Both the position numbers and the translations under genes were made by a program. Source: Bacteroidales bacterium (GTDB lineage: Bacteria; Bacteroidota; Bacteroidia; Bacteroidales; GCA-2748055). Taken from it: DNA of 62,869 nt. The notes under the pieces are model-generated. The model did no database searches. It had not been told where the DNA came from and saw only the letters and a program-made list of their open reading frames with translations. Numbering within the stretch: position 1 is the first letter of the stretch; the number at the start of each line of letters is the position of its first letter. Of this stretch, positions 54,081 to 62,869 are shown piece after piece. The stretch covers positions 1 through 62,869 of the forward strand of contig JAGLOO010000029.1 of assembly GCA_023138875.1 (NCBI GenBank), in the 5' to 3' direction.

Positions 54081-54375
54081 AGGTAACCTTTATCTATAAG
54101 ACCATTTTGATGACCACCACTTTCCCAAGGAGTGAGAGCAACACGAACATTAAAGTTGCATAAAATATTTAGATGTTGAGAGAAAAATCGAAATGTTTTA
54201 TTAACAGATATTTCCATATAGAAAGAGCCCAAAAAGGTGGTTTTATTAGCATGACAAGCTAACCCTTACAGAAAAGCCAAAAGCCGAAGGTCAACTACAT
54301 CTGACCCACGCTTCTGGCTTTTTCTTATGATGAGGCTGAATCTCTGGGTTCAGCTTTTGACTTTAACAATCCAGT
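54081..54375. other. Intergenic region upstream of the T9SS run
   Basis: No gene is seen here. An imperfect hairpin with AAAAGCCGAAG (about 54276-54290) and CTTCTGGCTTTTT (about 54310-54325) could terminate the isomerase-like gene or serve both sides. No convincing TAnnTTTG box reads toward 54080, so the promoter of the six-gene run is not identified. GGTATACC (54053-54060) is a short palindrome at the gene start. Confidence 0.4.
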
Positions 54376-55347
54376 TTATAACAGGATATTTTTGCAGTAC
54401 TCCACGCATTTGGCAGTTTCCTGTACAGCATCAGAATCCTCGGGAATTTTATATTCCAGTTCAATGTCACAATAGATATCCCATTTGTTATCCTGGATCA
54501 GTTTCAGGATATCAGCCAGTGGTGTGTCTCCTTCTCCCCATTGTGTGTTTGTGTCTGCCGGATCAGCATCTTTCCCGGTCTTGTCTTTCAGGTGCAGGCT
54601 AAAGATGCGGTTGTGCAGCTTTTCGATGATTTCATTGGGATGTTGACCAGTGGCTCCGAAATAGTGACCCACATCAAGGTTCAACATGTTATTGGGTGAG
54701 TATGCCAGGAATTCCTCAAAATTGAATTCTGGATCGCCTGGTTGCCCGTGGTTATGAAAGATGGCATACATGTCATGCTTTTCAGCAAATTTCCCAAGGC
54801 GCTCACAGGCTTCATGTCCGATTTCATTGCTGACCCCTTTTGCTCCCATTATTTTGGCCGCTTTGAAAGCATAGTCAACCTCTTCATCCAACCATTTGGC
54901 GGGAGAAAACTTTACGATGTGAATATTCACACCTGCATCGTTAAACATTTTCCTGAGTTCTTTGTATTTGTCCATCGATGCAGTAAGGCGCCATTCACTC
55001 TGCTTCTCGGAAGCTACCTGGAATACATTACGGACGGAGTCGCGTTCTTCTTCTGTCATTTCAGCCCCCCTGCCTGGCCACGGAGGCATGGGTGGAGCAC
55101 CCGCATATTCTTCAGCCACGTTTCCCATTAATTCGATGGAGCTAATTCCGTTTTGAATGCAATAATTCAAAATGTCTTCGGCAGTACCCGGCATGCTTCG
55201 CCAGCTGTAGGTGATCACACCAATCTGAACACCATTAAAGTTTGAATCAGGTTTATCACCCGAGCCTGAGCATCCTGTAATTAATGCAGACAAAACAAAT
55301 ACAGTCATAAAAAGGGCGACAGTACTTCTAAACATGTTTCTTTTCAT
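54376..55347 (-). CDS. Sugar phosphate isomerase/epimerase-like lipoprotein
   Basis: 323 residues with a lipobox (LITGC, Cys near 26), then a xylose-isomerase-like TIM barrel. Barrel motifs include IGVITYSWRSMPGTAEDIL, ISSIELMGNVAEEY, the metal-site region FHNHGQPGDPEFNFEEFL (near 200), LNLDVGHYFGATG (near 225) and SLHLKDKTGKDAD (near 252). The Glu/His/Asp ligands of the family are present. In Bacteroidota these exported proteins often accompany sugar catabolism, but no such cluster surrounds it. The substrate is unknown. Confidence 0.85.
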   Translation of the reverse strand: MKRNMFRSTVALFMTVFVLSALITGCSGSGDKPDSNFNGVQIGVITYSWRSMPGTAEDILNYCIQNGISSIELMGNVAEEYAGAPPMPPWPGRGAEMTEEERDSVRNVFQVASEKQSEWRLTASMDKYKELRKMFNDAGVNIHIVKFSPAKWLDEEVDYAFKAAKIMGAKGVSNEIGHEACERLGKFAEKHDMYAIFHNHGQPGDPEFNFEEFLAYSPNNMLNLDVGHYFGATGQHPNEIIEKLHNRIFSLHLKDKTGKDADPADTNTQWGEGDTPLADILKLIQDNKWDIYCDIELEYKIPEDSDAVQETAKCVEYCKNILL

Positions 55348-55462
55348 TAGTATAGGTTTTAGAGATTATAATAAATATGTTTGGCAAGTTAAAAATATTC
55401 GTTGCATTTTCCAGAAAAATACTGACTATCCGGTCTTTGTCAAGAAGAATTGGGGAGGCGAA

Positions 55463-56584
55463 TTATTCTACGGTAATTGAAATCTCAGGGTGCATCCCGG
55501 GTGCAGTAAACGCATTTAAAACTTTGAATTGAAGGGAGAAGGAGGAAAGTTCTTCAAGGGTTTTTACCTGGATTATTGTGGTTTCATGTGCTTTAAGGGT
55601 AAATACTGAAGCATGGTTATGGAGGGTGTACTCCGACAGGTTTTTCAGAATATAGTCTGCATCGGAATGATTTTCAATCAGAACAGTTTGAACCTGTGAT
55701 TTTCCCTTGCGTGTTACAACCAGAGCGTGTTCAATAAGGGGAACCAGTAATTCCGGTTTACCAACCAGGGTATTGTTGAACCAAACTGCTGTTCTGCGCT
55801 CTTCCATGGCCTTCCTCAGGGCTGCTTCACTCTTTTCAATGGCAAATACCAGGGTCACCGGCCGGTGACCTCCCTGGGCTATACCATATTGCCAGTCGAT
55901 CAATCCATGGATATCCGAATTTCCCAGGATGGTCAGGTTATGATCCAGTGCAATCTGTAACGCCTCATCAGAATAGGTATCATCATTGACGATTTCAATC
56001 CCATTTAACAGTCCTTCCGAAATGAGCTGAAGGTGCAGCTCTTTTAGTGAAGCCACACCATCCTTTTGCTGGGACGTCCAGTGGGGATGGTTCCAGAACA
56101 CAAAAGCTCCCTGTCGTTTCGCTTCTCTGAACACCTCCATGAAGTCATCCTGGTTCAGCTTATTGGCATCTTCCAGGAAAATAGCATTGGCATGACCGGG
56201 AGGCATGGCCCTGGTAATTTCGGCGCCATTGATTACGATCAGATCCTGTCCTTCGGCTGCTTGTTTGGCTAACTGGTAGCTTCGGTTCCGGTCGGGATGC
56301 GGGATATCATCACTATGGGGTTGGTATTCCAGGTGGTCGGTAATGGAAATGGCATCCAGCCCATCCTTCATGGCTTCCTGGATCCGAATGCTGGGCCAGA
56401 CATGTCCATCAGATAGTACGGTGTGCATATGCAAATCACATTTCAGGGTACGGTATCCGGGTATATCAGGAAATTCTATAGCCCGTGTGTTTTCTTGCAG
56501 CTCCGTTGTCTGGGCAAGACCAATTGATATAACAACAGATATGAAAAGTAAAGTAAGACCGGCTTTTTTCAGGTACATCTTCAT
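55463..56584 (-). CDS. PHP-domain phosphoesterase (Sb-PDE-like), exported
   Basis: I place the start at the ATG at 56584 (373 residues; the signal MKMYLKKAGLTLLFISVV leads). Further in-frame ATGs exist at 56608 and 56578. A PHP fold supplies metal ligands: KCDLHMHTVLSDG, ISITDHLEYQPHSDD, NGAEITR, FWNHPHW and GNSDIHG. This matches phosphodiesterases that act on nucleotide- or sugar-linked substrates outside the membrane. The C-terminal ~90 residues are beta-rich and resemble an added sandwich domain. It follows, on the same strand, a short gap from the isomerase-like gene's upstream side. Confidence 0.85.
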   Translation of the reverse strand: MKMYLKKAGLTLLFISVVISIGLAQTTELQENTRAIEFPDIPGYRTLKCDLHMHTVLSDGHVWPSIRIQEAMKDGLDAISITDHLEYQPHSDDIPHPDRNRSYQLAKQAAEGQDLIVINGAEITRAMPPGHANAIFLEDANKLNQDDFMEVFREAKRQGAFVFWNHPHWTSQQKDGVASLKELHLQLISEGLLNGIEIVNDDTYSDEALQIALDHNLTILGNSDIHGLIDWQYGIAQGGHRPVTLVFAIEKSEAALRKAMEERRTAVWFNNTLVGKPELLVPLIEHALVVTRKGKSQVQTVLIENHSDADYILKNLSEYTLHNHASVFTLKAHETTIIQVKTLEELSSFSLQFKVLNAFTAPGMHPEISITVE

Positions 56585-56817
56585 TTTTTCGGCAATTAAA
56601 TTCAACATTGGATCTTCCGGTATAAATCTAATAAAAAGTATTGATAAGGATTTGAATTCTTTGTCAATTAACCATATGAAAACGAAAATATAAAAGTAAA
56701 TTAGCAGTATGCAGAATGTTCACCTGCCTTTACAAATACCTATTCAAGCGGAAAAAACCGACTCATGACAAGGAGAAGATTTACCTGGTGTGTTTGGAAT
56801 ATAATGATCCCTCATAT

Positions 56818-58386
56818 ATGCAATTAAACAGAGAATCAATACTTAAACAACTGGATGAACCAGACCACGAGTGGGATATATTGGTGATTGGTGGCGGCGC
56901 AACAGGCCTGGGGACTGCTCTTGAGGCTGTAACCAGGGGATACAAAACCATTCTGCTGGAACAGGATGATTTTGCCAAGGGCACCTCCAGCAGGAGTACC
57001 AAATTGATCCACGGTGGGGTGAGGTACCTGGCGCAGGGAAATATTTCCCTGGTGATGGAAGCGTTGCGGGAACGAGGCAGGTTAAAACGCAATGCTCCCC
57101 ACCTAGTGAAAGATCAGTCATTCGTCATTCCCTGTTACAACTGGTGGTGTGTACCATTTTACACCATTGGGCTTACCCTTTATGACCTGATGGCAGGAAA
57201 ACTGGGAATTGGACGGTCTGTGCCGCTCTCGAAACAAAAGACCCTGCAGTCTCTGCCATCCATTAAATCCGACAAACTACGGGGAGGGGTGAGGTACCAT
57301 GATTGCCAGTTTGATGATTCCAGGCTGGCTATCAATCTTTGTCAGACATTGTTAGAGCAGGGCGGTGTGGCTATAAACTATATGAAAGTCACCGGCTTGA
57401 TCAAGGAGGAAGGAAGGATAGCAGGTGCGGTTGCTGAGGATATGGAAACTGGTCAGGGGTATTTTCTTTCGGCAAAAGTGGTTATCAATGCTACCGGTGT
57501 TTTCGTCGACCAGATCCTTAAGATGGAGGATCCTGAAGCCAGGGAGGTGGTGAAACCCAGCCAGGGTATTCACCTTGTGCTTGATGAGCGGTTTTTGAAG
57601 GGAAAGGAAGCCCTGATGATCCCAAAAACCTCAGACGGCCGTGTACTGTTCGCAGTTCCCTGGCACAACAGGGTCGTGGTGGGAACCACGGATGTGGAGA
57701 AGCAGTTGGCAGAACTTGAACCCCATGCTGAGCAGGAAGAAGTGGAATATATCATAGAAACTGCCGGGAGATATTTTGATGTCCCTCCCGTAAAGAGTGA
57801 TGTATTAAGCGTATTTACAGGACTGCGACCGCTGGCTGCACCTTCCGGTACCGGAAAAAAAACAAAGGAGATATCCAGGGGACATAAGATCCTGGTATCT
57901 GATGGAGGATTGATTACCATTATAGGGGGCAAATGGACCACTTACCGTAAAATGGGAGAGGATGTGATAGATGTGGCAGTTGGAAAGGCAAACCTGCCTG
58001 AACGAAAATCGATCACGCGTGACTTGAGGATTCATGGTTATAGGCAGGGTGTTAATTTGCAGAATCCACATTACTGGTACGGTTCCGACCAGGATCAAAT
58101 CGAAAGTTTGGAGGAAGCTGATCCTGCATTGGAAGAAGTGCTCAGTGAAAAGCTGAATATTCGTAAATCGCAAATTATTTGGGCTATACGTGGTGAATTT
58201 GCGCGTACCCTGGAGGATTGTCTTGCCAGGAGGACCCGTGCCCTGCAGCTTGATGCCAGGGAGAGCATACGCATTGCACCAGGGGTGGCTGGGATTATGG
58301 CTGCTGAACTTGGGTATGATCAAAACTGGGAATTGATGCAGGTGGAGGCCTTTACAAAACTGGCTGAGAATTACCTGTTAAACTGA
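56818..58386 (+). CDS. glpD: Glycerol-3-phosphate dehydrogenase (FAD-dependent)
   Basis: Oxidises sn-glycerol-3-phosphate to DHAP at the membrane, passing electrons to quinones. FAD binding: WDILVIGGGATGLGTALEA near residue 20. Further GlpD motifs are TSSRSTKLIHGGVRYL, the substrate region RGGVRYHDCQFDDSRL, and GVFTGLRPLAAP-like LSVFTGLRPLA. The C-terminal domain ends with the LARRTRALQLDARE region. I use the ATG at 56818 (522 residues), next to the FAD motif; the frame also opens at 56716, adding 34 residues with no family match. First of the glpD-glpK-glpF set. Confidence 0.92.
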   Translation: MQLNRESILKQLDEPDHEWDILVIGGGATGLGTALEAVTRGYKTILLEQDDFAKGTSSRSTKLIHGGVRYLAQGNISLVMEALRERGRLKRNAPHLVKDQSFVIPCYNWWCVPFYTIGLTLYDLMAGKLGIGRSVPLSKQKTLQSLPSIKSDKLRGGVRYHDCQFDDSRLAINLCQTLLEQGGVAINYMKVTGLIKEEGRIAGAVAEDMETGQGYFLSAKVVINATGVFVDQILKMEDPEAREVVKPSQGIHLVLDERFLKGKEALMIPKTSDGRVLFAVPWHNRVVVGTTDVEKQLAELEPHAEQEEVEYIIETAGRYFDVPPVKSDVLSVFTGLRPLAAPSGTGKKTKEISRGHKILVSDGGLITIIGGKWTTYRKMGEDVIDVAVGKANLPERKSITRDLRIHGYRQGVNLQNPHYWYGSDQDQIESLEEADPALEEVLSEKLNIRKSQIIWAIRGEFARTLEDCLARRTRALQLDARESIRIAPGVAGIMAAELGYDQNWELMQVEAFTKLAENYLLN

Positions 58387-58409
58387 TATAAATCCACAAA
58401 GAATTCTGA

Positions 58410-59915
58410 ATGATGGACAAAGAAAAATACATCCTGGCCATTGATCAGGGAACTACCAGTTCAAGGGCCATAGTTTTCAACCGGTCAGGAAAGATGGCAG
58501 GGATTGCACAGAAAGAGTTCAGGCAAATCTTTCCAAAACCAGGCTGGGTTGAGCATGATCCTGAAGAGATATGGACATCGCAGTTGCAGGTGCTGTATGA
58601 AGCCCTGGCTGATGCCGGAATTGGGGCAGGAGAACTGGCAGCAATCGGGATTACCAATCAGCGGGAAACAGCAGTTGTCTGGGACAGGCAGACAGGTGAA
58701 CCATTGTGCAATGCCATCGTCTGGCAGGACCGCAGAACTGCAGGCAGCTGTGATGAGCTGAAAGCAGAGGGGTTTGAAGATATGATCCGGGACAAAACAG
58801 GTTTGGTGATAGATGCTTACTTCTCAGCTACAAAGTGGAAATGGATCCTTGATAATATCCCCGGTGCCCGGGAAAAAGCCATGGCCGGGGAACTGGCATT
58901 CGGCACAATAGATTCCTGGCTGATATGGAACCTCAGCGATGGAAAGATCCATGTCACAGATGTGACCAATGCGAGCAGGACCATGCTGTTCAATATTCAT
59001 ACCCTTTCGTGGGACCCTGAGTTGCTGGATCTATTCGGTGTTCCGGAATCAGTGCTTCCCGAAGTGAAGTCATCATCCGAAGTGTATGGCGAAACCGCAG
59101 ATGGAATTTTGTCTGAACCGGTTCCCATTGCGGGAATTGCAGGCGATCAGCAGGCTGCCACATTCGGGCAGATGTGCCTGTCACCGGGATCGGTCAAGAG
59201 CACCTATGGGACCGGCTGTTTTATTCTTTGTAATACAGGGCAGATACCGGTCTTATCCCGCAATAACCTGGTAACCACTGTGGCCTGGCAGTTGGATGGC
59301 AGAACCACCTATGCACTTGAGGGGAGTATTTTTATCGGAGGAGCTGTGATCCAGTGGCTGCGGGACGGATTGGGCCTGATCAAAGAATCAGCAGAAGTGG
59401 AACAGCTTGCTGAGACTGTCTCTGACAATGGAGGGGTCTTTTTTGTTCCCGCTTTTACAGGGTTGGGAGCACCACACTGGGACCAGTATGCCCGTGGAAT
59501 GATCGCCGGGCTAACCCGGGGTGTCACAGCCGGACATATTGCGCGCGCAGCTTTGGAAAGTATTGCATTCCAGGTATATGATGTAATCCAGGCCATGGAG
59601 GATGATGCAGGAATCAGCATTAAAGAGTTGAAAGTGGATGGAGGAGCAGTGGTCAACAATATGCTGATGCAGTTCCAGGCTGATCTGATCGGTATCCCCG
59701 TCACCAGGCCGGAAACCATTGAAACAACCGCATTGGGGGCAGCATACCTGGCAGGATTAGCTGTAGGATACTGGACCTCGGTGGAAGAAATTAGTGAACA
59801 ATGGAATGTGGACCACACCTTTATAAAGAACATTTCAACCGATGCGCAGAAGACCTTATTGAAAGGCTGGCAGAAAGCGGTTTCACATGCAAAAGACTGG
59901 GAAAAACCTTCTTGA
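58410..59915 (+). CDS. glpK: Glycerol kinase
   Basis: Phosphorylates glycerol to sn-glycerol-3-phosphate. 501 residues of the FGGY family. The phosphate-binding start [14 protein letters not shown] is present, followed by [37 protein letters not shown] and the adenosine motif [11 protein letters not shown] near 250. The second signature is [18 protein letters not shown] near 410. The start is 24 bases after glpD, so the genes are cotranscribed. No EIIA-Glc regulatory site is apparent. Confidence 0.95.
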   Translation: MMDKEKYILAIDQGTTSSRAIVFNRSGKMAGIAQKEFRQIFPKPGWVEHDPEEIWTSQLQVLYEALADAGIGAGELAAIGITNQRETAVVWDRQTGEPLCNAIVWQDRRTAGSCDELKAEGFEDMIRDKTGLVIDAYFSATKWKWILDNIPGAREKAMAGELAFGTIDSWLIWNLSDGKIHVTDVTNASRTMLFNIHTLSWDPELLDLFGVPESVLPEVKSSSEVYGETADGILSEPVPIAGIAGDQQAATFGQMCLSPGSVKSTYGTGCFILCNTGQIPVLSRNNLVTTVAWQLDGRTTYALEGSIFIGGAVIQWLRDGLGLIKESAEVEQLAETVSDNGGVFFVPAFTGLGAPHWDQYARGMIAGLTRGVTAGHIARAALESIAFQVYDVIQAMEDDAGISIKELKVDGGAVVNNMLMQFQADLIGIPVTRPETIETTALGAAYLAGLAVGYWTSVEEISEQWNVDHTFIKNISTDAQKTLLKGWQKAVSHAKDWEKPS

Positions 59916-59929
59916 AAAATCTATAATAT

Positions 59930-60682
59930 ATGAATGAGATCATTGCAGAGTTTATTGGAACATTCCTCCTTGTCCTGTTGGGTAATGGAGTAGTGGCAAA
60001 CGTGGTATTGAAGGATACAAAGGGACATGACGGGGGATGGATTGTTATAGCCCTGGGCTGGGGGTTGGGAGTATTTGTCGGAGTGGCTGTAGCAGGACCG
60101 GTTTCGGGTGCCCATATCAATCCAGCCGTGACCATTGGACTGGCAACTGCCGGGCTCTTTCCATGGTCGGATGTGGTACCTTTTGTCGCTTCTCAGATGT
60201 TGGGAGCTGCAACCGGAGCTTTTCTGGTCTGGCTTTTTTATCGCAATCATTTCAACCGGACTGAGGATCCGGATGCCCAGCTGAGTTGTTTTTCTACCGC
60301 ACCGGCCATCCGGCGATACGGGAGTAACATCATCAGTGAAGTGATTGGTACCTTTGTATTGATCTTTGTGATATTATATATTGCTGAACCATCCCTTACC
60401 CTCGGAGGCGCTGAGGAAGCGAAAATTGGACTGGGTACACTGGGTGCAATTCCGGTGGCCCTGCTGGTTACTGCCATTGGTCTTTCCCTGGGCGGAACCA
60501 CCGGCTATGCCATCAATCCGGCACGCGACCTGGGACCAAGGATCATGCATGCGTTTTTACCCATGAACCGTAAAGGAAGCAGTGACTGGTCCTATGCATG
60601 GATCCCCGTGGCTGGTCCCGTTCTGGGTGCACTGGTAGCAGCCGGCTTCTACCTGATCCATCACCTCCTGGTGGTGGGTTAG
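59930..60682 (+). CDS. glpF: Glycerol uptake facilitator (aquaglyceroporin)
   Basis: A MIP-family channel for passive glycerol entry, 250 residues with six predicted helices. The two pore NPA motifs are HINPAVTIGLA (near residue 64) and INPARDLGPR (near 196). The Asp after the second motif is typical of glycerol-permeable members rather than water-only aquaporins. It is 14 bases after glpK, completing the route glycerol, GlpF, GlpK, GlpD. Confidence 0.95.
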   Translation: MNEIIAEFIGTFLLVLLGNGVVANVVLKDTKGHDGGWIVIALGWGLGVFVGVAVAGPVSGAHINPAVTIGLATAGLFPWSDVVPFVASQMLGAATGAFLVWLFYRNHFNRTEDPDAQLSCFSTAPAIRRYGSNIISEVIGTFVLIFVILYIAEPSLTLGGAEEAKIGLGTLGAIPVALLVTAIGLSLGGTTGYAINPARDLGPRIMHAFLPMNRKGSSDWSYAWIPVAGPVLGALVAAGFYLIHHLLVVG

Positions 60683-60771
60683 CTGTCATTCACACCGCAA
60701 TGCCTCCACCGGGGAGTAAAAATTTTTATAAAAGACGAATCATCTTTCTCATTATTACAGTTTCAAAACAT

Positions 60772-60779
60772 TAAATTTG
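60772..60779 (+). promoter_or_regulatory. -7 box for glyA
   Basis: TAAATTTG matches TAnnTTTG and sits 26 bases before the glyA ATG. No TTG is found at the standard -33 distance. A weak promoter or an alternative sigma factor is possible. Confidence 0.45.
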
Positions 60780-60805
60780 GAGATGTTTTAAAAAACTTAA
60801 TCGGA

Positions 60806-62083
60806 ATGAAAAGGGATATTGATCTATTTGCTTTTATTGATCATGAACATAACCGGCAGAAAAGGGGTATCGAATTGATCGCTTCAGAAAACTTTGTGAG
60901 TTCGCAGGTGATGGAGGCGATGGGCTCCTGCCTTACCAACAAATATGCGGAAGGATACCCGGGTCACCGTTACTACGGCGGATGTGAAGTAATTGATGAA
61001 GTGGAGCAACTGGCCATCGATCGACTGTGCCAGTTGTATGGTGCTGAATATGCCAATGTACAACCTCATTCAGGCGCTCAGGCCAATATGGCTGTATTCC
61101 TGACCGTACTGGAACCCGGTGATACCTTTATGGGACTGGACCTGTCGCACGGTGGGCACCTGTCGCACGGTTCACCTGTGAATAGTTCCGGTATCCTTTA
61201 TAGAGCCATTTCCTATGGACTGAATGAAGCAACCGGACGGATTGACTACGATGCCATGGAAGAACTGGCCCTGAAAGAGAAGCCAAAATTGCTGGTAGGC
61301 GGGGCCTCTGCGTATTCCAGGGAGTGGGATTACAGGCGGATGAGGGCCATAGCAGATAAGATCGGGGCCCTTTTTATGGTGGATATGGCACATCCTGCCG
61401 GACTCATAGCCGCCGGACTCCTGGATAATCCGTTGATGCATGCACATATTGTGACTTCAACCACCCATAAGACACTGCGTGGACCCAGGGGAGGGATCAT
61501 TCTTATTGGAAAGGATTTTGATAATCCATGGGGCAGGGCTACCAAAAAAGGTGTGGTCCGGAAAATGTCCGCATTGATCAATTCAGCGGTATTTCCGGGA
61601 ATCCAGGGCGGACCGCTGGAACATATCATTGCTGCCAAAGCGGTCTCATTTGCGGAGGCGCTGACAGAAGATTTCACCGTGTATCAGAAACAGGTGAAGA
61701 AGAATGCCAGCAAGATGGCCGATGCCTTTATGAAACATGGGTATAAGGTGGTTTCAGATGGAACTGATAACCATTCCATGCTAATAGATCTTCGTACCAA
61801 AACGGAGGAAATCACCGGCAAACAGGTGGAGAATATCCTGGTCGAAGCAGACATTACTGTCAATAAAAACATGGTACCCTTTGATTCCAGGTCACCCTTC
61901 CAGACCAGCGGGATCAGGGTGGGGACCCCCGCCATTACCACGAGGGGCGTAAAAGAAGATCTCATTCCGAAAGTTGTTGAACTGATCGACCGTGTGATTA
62001 TGAACATTGATGATAAGCAGCTAATTAAAGAGGTTCGTCATGATGTGAATGAGTTGATGGCAGATTATCCGATGTTTGCATAA
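60806..62083 (+). CDS. glyA: Serine hydroxymethyltransferase
   Basis: PLP enzyme that converts serine and tetrahydrofolate to glycine and methylene-THF, supplying one-carbon units. 425 residues. Typical sequence: [21 protein letters not shown] (read in parts), [29 protein letters not shown], and the PLP-lysine motif [15 protein letters not shown] (near residue 224). The substrate-binding [14 protein letters not shown] is near 371. No riboswitch is visible in the 123-base leader gap. The neighbour downstream is a TauE transporter 10 bases away. Confidence 0.96.
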   Translation: MKRDIDLFAFIDHEHNRQKRGIELIASENFVSSQVMEAMGSCLTNKYAEGYPGHRYYGGCEVIDEVEQLAIDRLCQLYGAEYANVQPHSGAQANMAVFLTVLEPGDTFMGLDLSHGGHLSHGSPVNSSGILYRAISYGLNEATGRIDYDAMEELALKEKPKLLVGGASAYSREWDYRRMRAIADKIGALFMVDMAHPAGLIAAGLLDNPLMHAHIVTSTTHKTLRGPRGGIILIGKDFDNPWGRATKKGVVRKMSALINSAVFPGIQGGPLEHIIAAKAVSFAEALTEDFTVYQKQVKKNASKMADAFMKHGYKVVSDGTDNHSMLIDLRTKTEEITGKQVENILVEADITVNKNMVPFDSRSPFQTSGIRVGTPAITTRGVKEDLIPKVVELIDRVIMNIDDKQLIKEVRHDVNELMADYPMFA

Positions 62084-62093
62084 TCCGTAACGA

Positions 62094-62867
62094 ATGGAGT
62101 GGTACACTTACATTTTGGTGGTGGCCGTGGGGATTGTGGCCGGGATCATCAATACACTGGCCGCTGGCGGATCTCTTCTGACCCTCCCTGTACTCATGGC
62201 CCTGGGACTACCCCCAAATATGGCCAATGGAACCAACCGGATTGCCATTTTTCTCCAGAATATAGTGGGTGTCACCAGTTTCCACAGACAAAAGGTGATG
62301 GATTTTCCATCAGGGTTCAGGGTGGGTATTCCTGCTGCGCTGGGGGCCATAGCCGGTGCCTTCATTGCTGTGAACATCAACGATGAAGCCATGAAACTGG
62401 CCATTGCCGGGGTCATGATCATTGTGTTCTTTTTAATTTTACTTAAACCCAACAGGTGGATCAACAGTCACGAAGAGCATCCCCCGATCCCTTACTGGAT
62501 CCAGGTGATCGTGTTTTTTTTTGTTGGTATTTATGGAGGTTTTATCCAGGCGGGTGTAGGATTCTTTTTACTGACCAGCCTGGTGCTTGGGAGCGGTTTT
62601 GAACTGATCAAAGCCAATGCACTGAAACTGTTTGTCATTCTGCTCTACACACCGGTAGCGTTACTTATCTTCTTTTTTCACGGGGATGTACACCTCTGGA
62701 TGGGTCTCGTTCTGGCTGCTGGAAATATGATCGGGGCTTTTATCGGTACCCGGATTGCAGTGAAATGGGGAGCAATATTTATAAGGTATTTTGTGCTGGC
62801 AGCCATCTTGATTGCAGCCACCAAATTAATAGTAGATGCCGTTAACAATGGTTCGTTAAACTTTTAA
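62094..62867 (+). CDS. TauE/SafE-family anion exporter
   Basis: 257 residues and about eight membrane helices. The family duplication is visible: AGIINTLAAGGSLLTLPVLMALGLPPNMANGTNRIAI near the start and a second NALKLFVILLYTP-type half. Such proteins export sulfite, sulfoacetate or other small anions; the substrate is unknown. It lies 10 bases after glyA, so the two may be cotranscribed, though there is no evident metabolic link. Its stop codon is 62865-62867, just before the end of the window. Confidence 0.85.
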   Translation: MEWYTYILVVAVGIVAGIINTLAAGGSLLTLPVLMALGLPPNMANGTNRIAIFLQNIVGVTSFHRQKVMDFPSGFRVGIPAALGAIAGAFIAVNINDEAMKLAIAGVMIIVFFLILLKPNRWINSHEEHPPIPYWIQVIVFFFVGIYGGFIQAGVGFFLLTSLVLGSGFELIKANALKLFVILLYTPVALLIFFFHGDVHLWMGLVLAAGNMIGAFIGTRIAVKWGAIFIRYFVLAAILIAATKLIVDAVNNGSLNF

Positions 62868-62869
62868 GC

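Overview
The window is chromosomal DNA from a member of the Bacteroidota, most likely a Bacteroidales/Marinilabiliales-type organism. The evidence is a PorP/SprF protein next to a type B (CHU_C) type IX secretion cargo, a 7TMR-DISM/SpoIIE phosphatase, a two-component-propeller histidine kinase, WbqC, an archaeal-type ProRS, a DAHP synthase-chorismate mutase fusion, and several TTG-N(19-21)-TAnnTTTG promoters typical of the phylum. All assignments come from reading motifs and gene order; no database search was made.

Layout. 1-2035: a group II intron (plus strand) whose reverse transcriptase is broken by one extra T, lying antisense in a saccharopine-dehydrogenase-like gene. 2.7-4.9 kb: a phosphoesterase, rsmE, an ECF sigma factor and a small downstream ORF. 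5.0-7.8 kb: uvrA. 7.8-12.3 kb (minus): a solute symporter operon (DUF4212-like small subunit with a large insert, SSS permease, TPR protein, outer-membrane barrel). 12.4-14.6 kb: two exported unknowns and nth. 14.7-20.3 kb (plus): an aromatic amino acid operon, pheA - DAHP synthase/chorismate mutase - aroB - aroD - aroC - tyrA, preceded by an apparent Phe/Tyr leader-peptide attenuator. 20.2-27.9 kb (minus): tilS, ahpC, an M49-like metallopeptidase lipoprotein, proS and a 7TM-SpoIIE phosphatase. 28.0-33.3 kb (plus): an FG-GAP lipoprotein, a Tyr/Gly- then Ser/Arg-rich lipoprotein and a FadL/OmpP1-like barrel. 33.3-37.4 kb (minus): wbqC, two tandem signal peptidases I, dapB. 37.5-40.8 kb (minus): thrS-infC-rpmI-rplT, with infC apparently starting at AUA. 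40.8-43.8 kb: a dipeptidyl peptidase IV and a PKD lipoprotein. 43.9-44.3 kb: two tRNA-Leu genes with tRNA-derived debris between them. 44.35-54.1 kb (minus): a very tight six-gene run joining a T9SS type B cargo, PorP/SprF, a PD40-PKD protein, an unknown exported protein, a propeller histidine kinase and a lone receiver. 54.4-56.6 kb (minus): a sugar isomerase-like lipoprotein and a PHP phosphoesterase. 56.8-62.9 kb (plus): glpD-glpK-glpF, glyA and a TauE/SafE transporter.

The most notable items are the Phe/Tyr attenuator (promoter, 16-residue leader peptide with seven Tyr/Phe, mutually exclusive antiterminator and terminator), the AUA start of infC, and the coupling of a T9SS cargo module to a two-component system within one apparent transcript.
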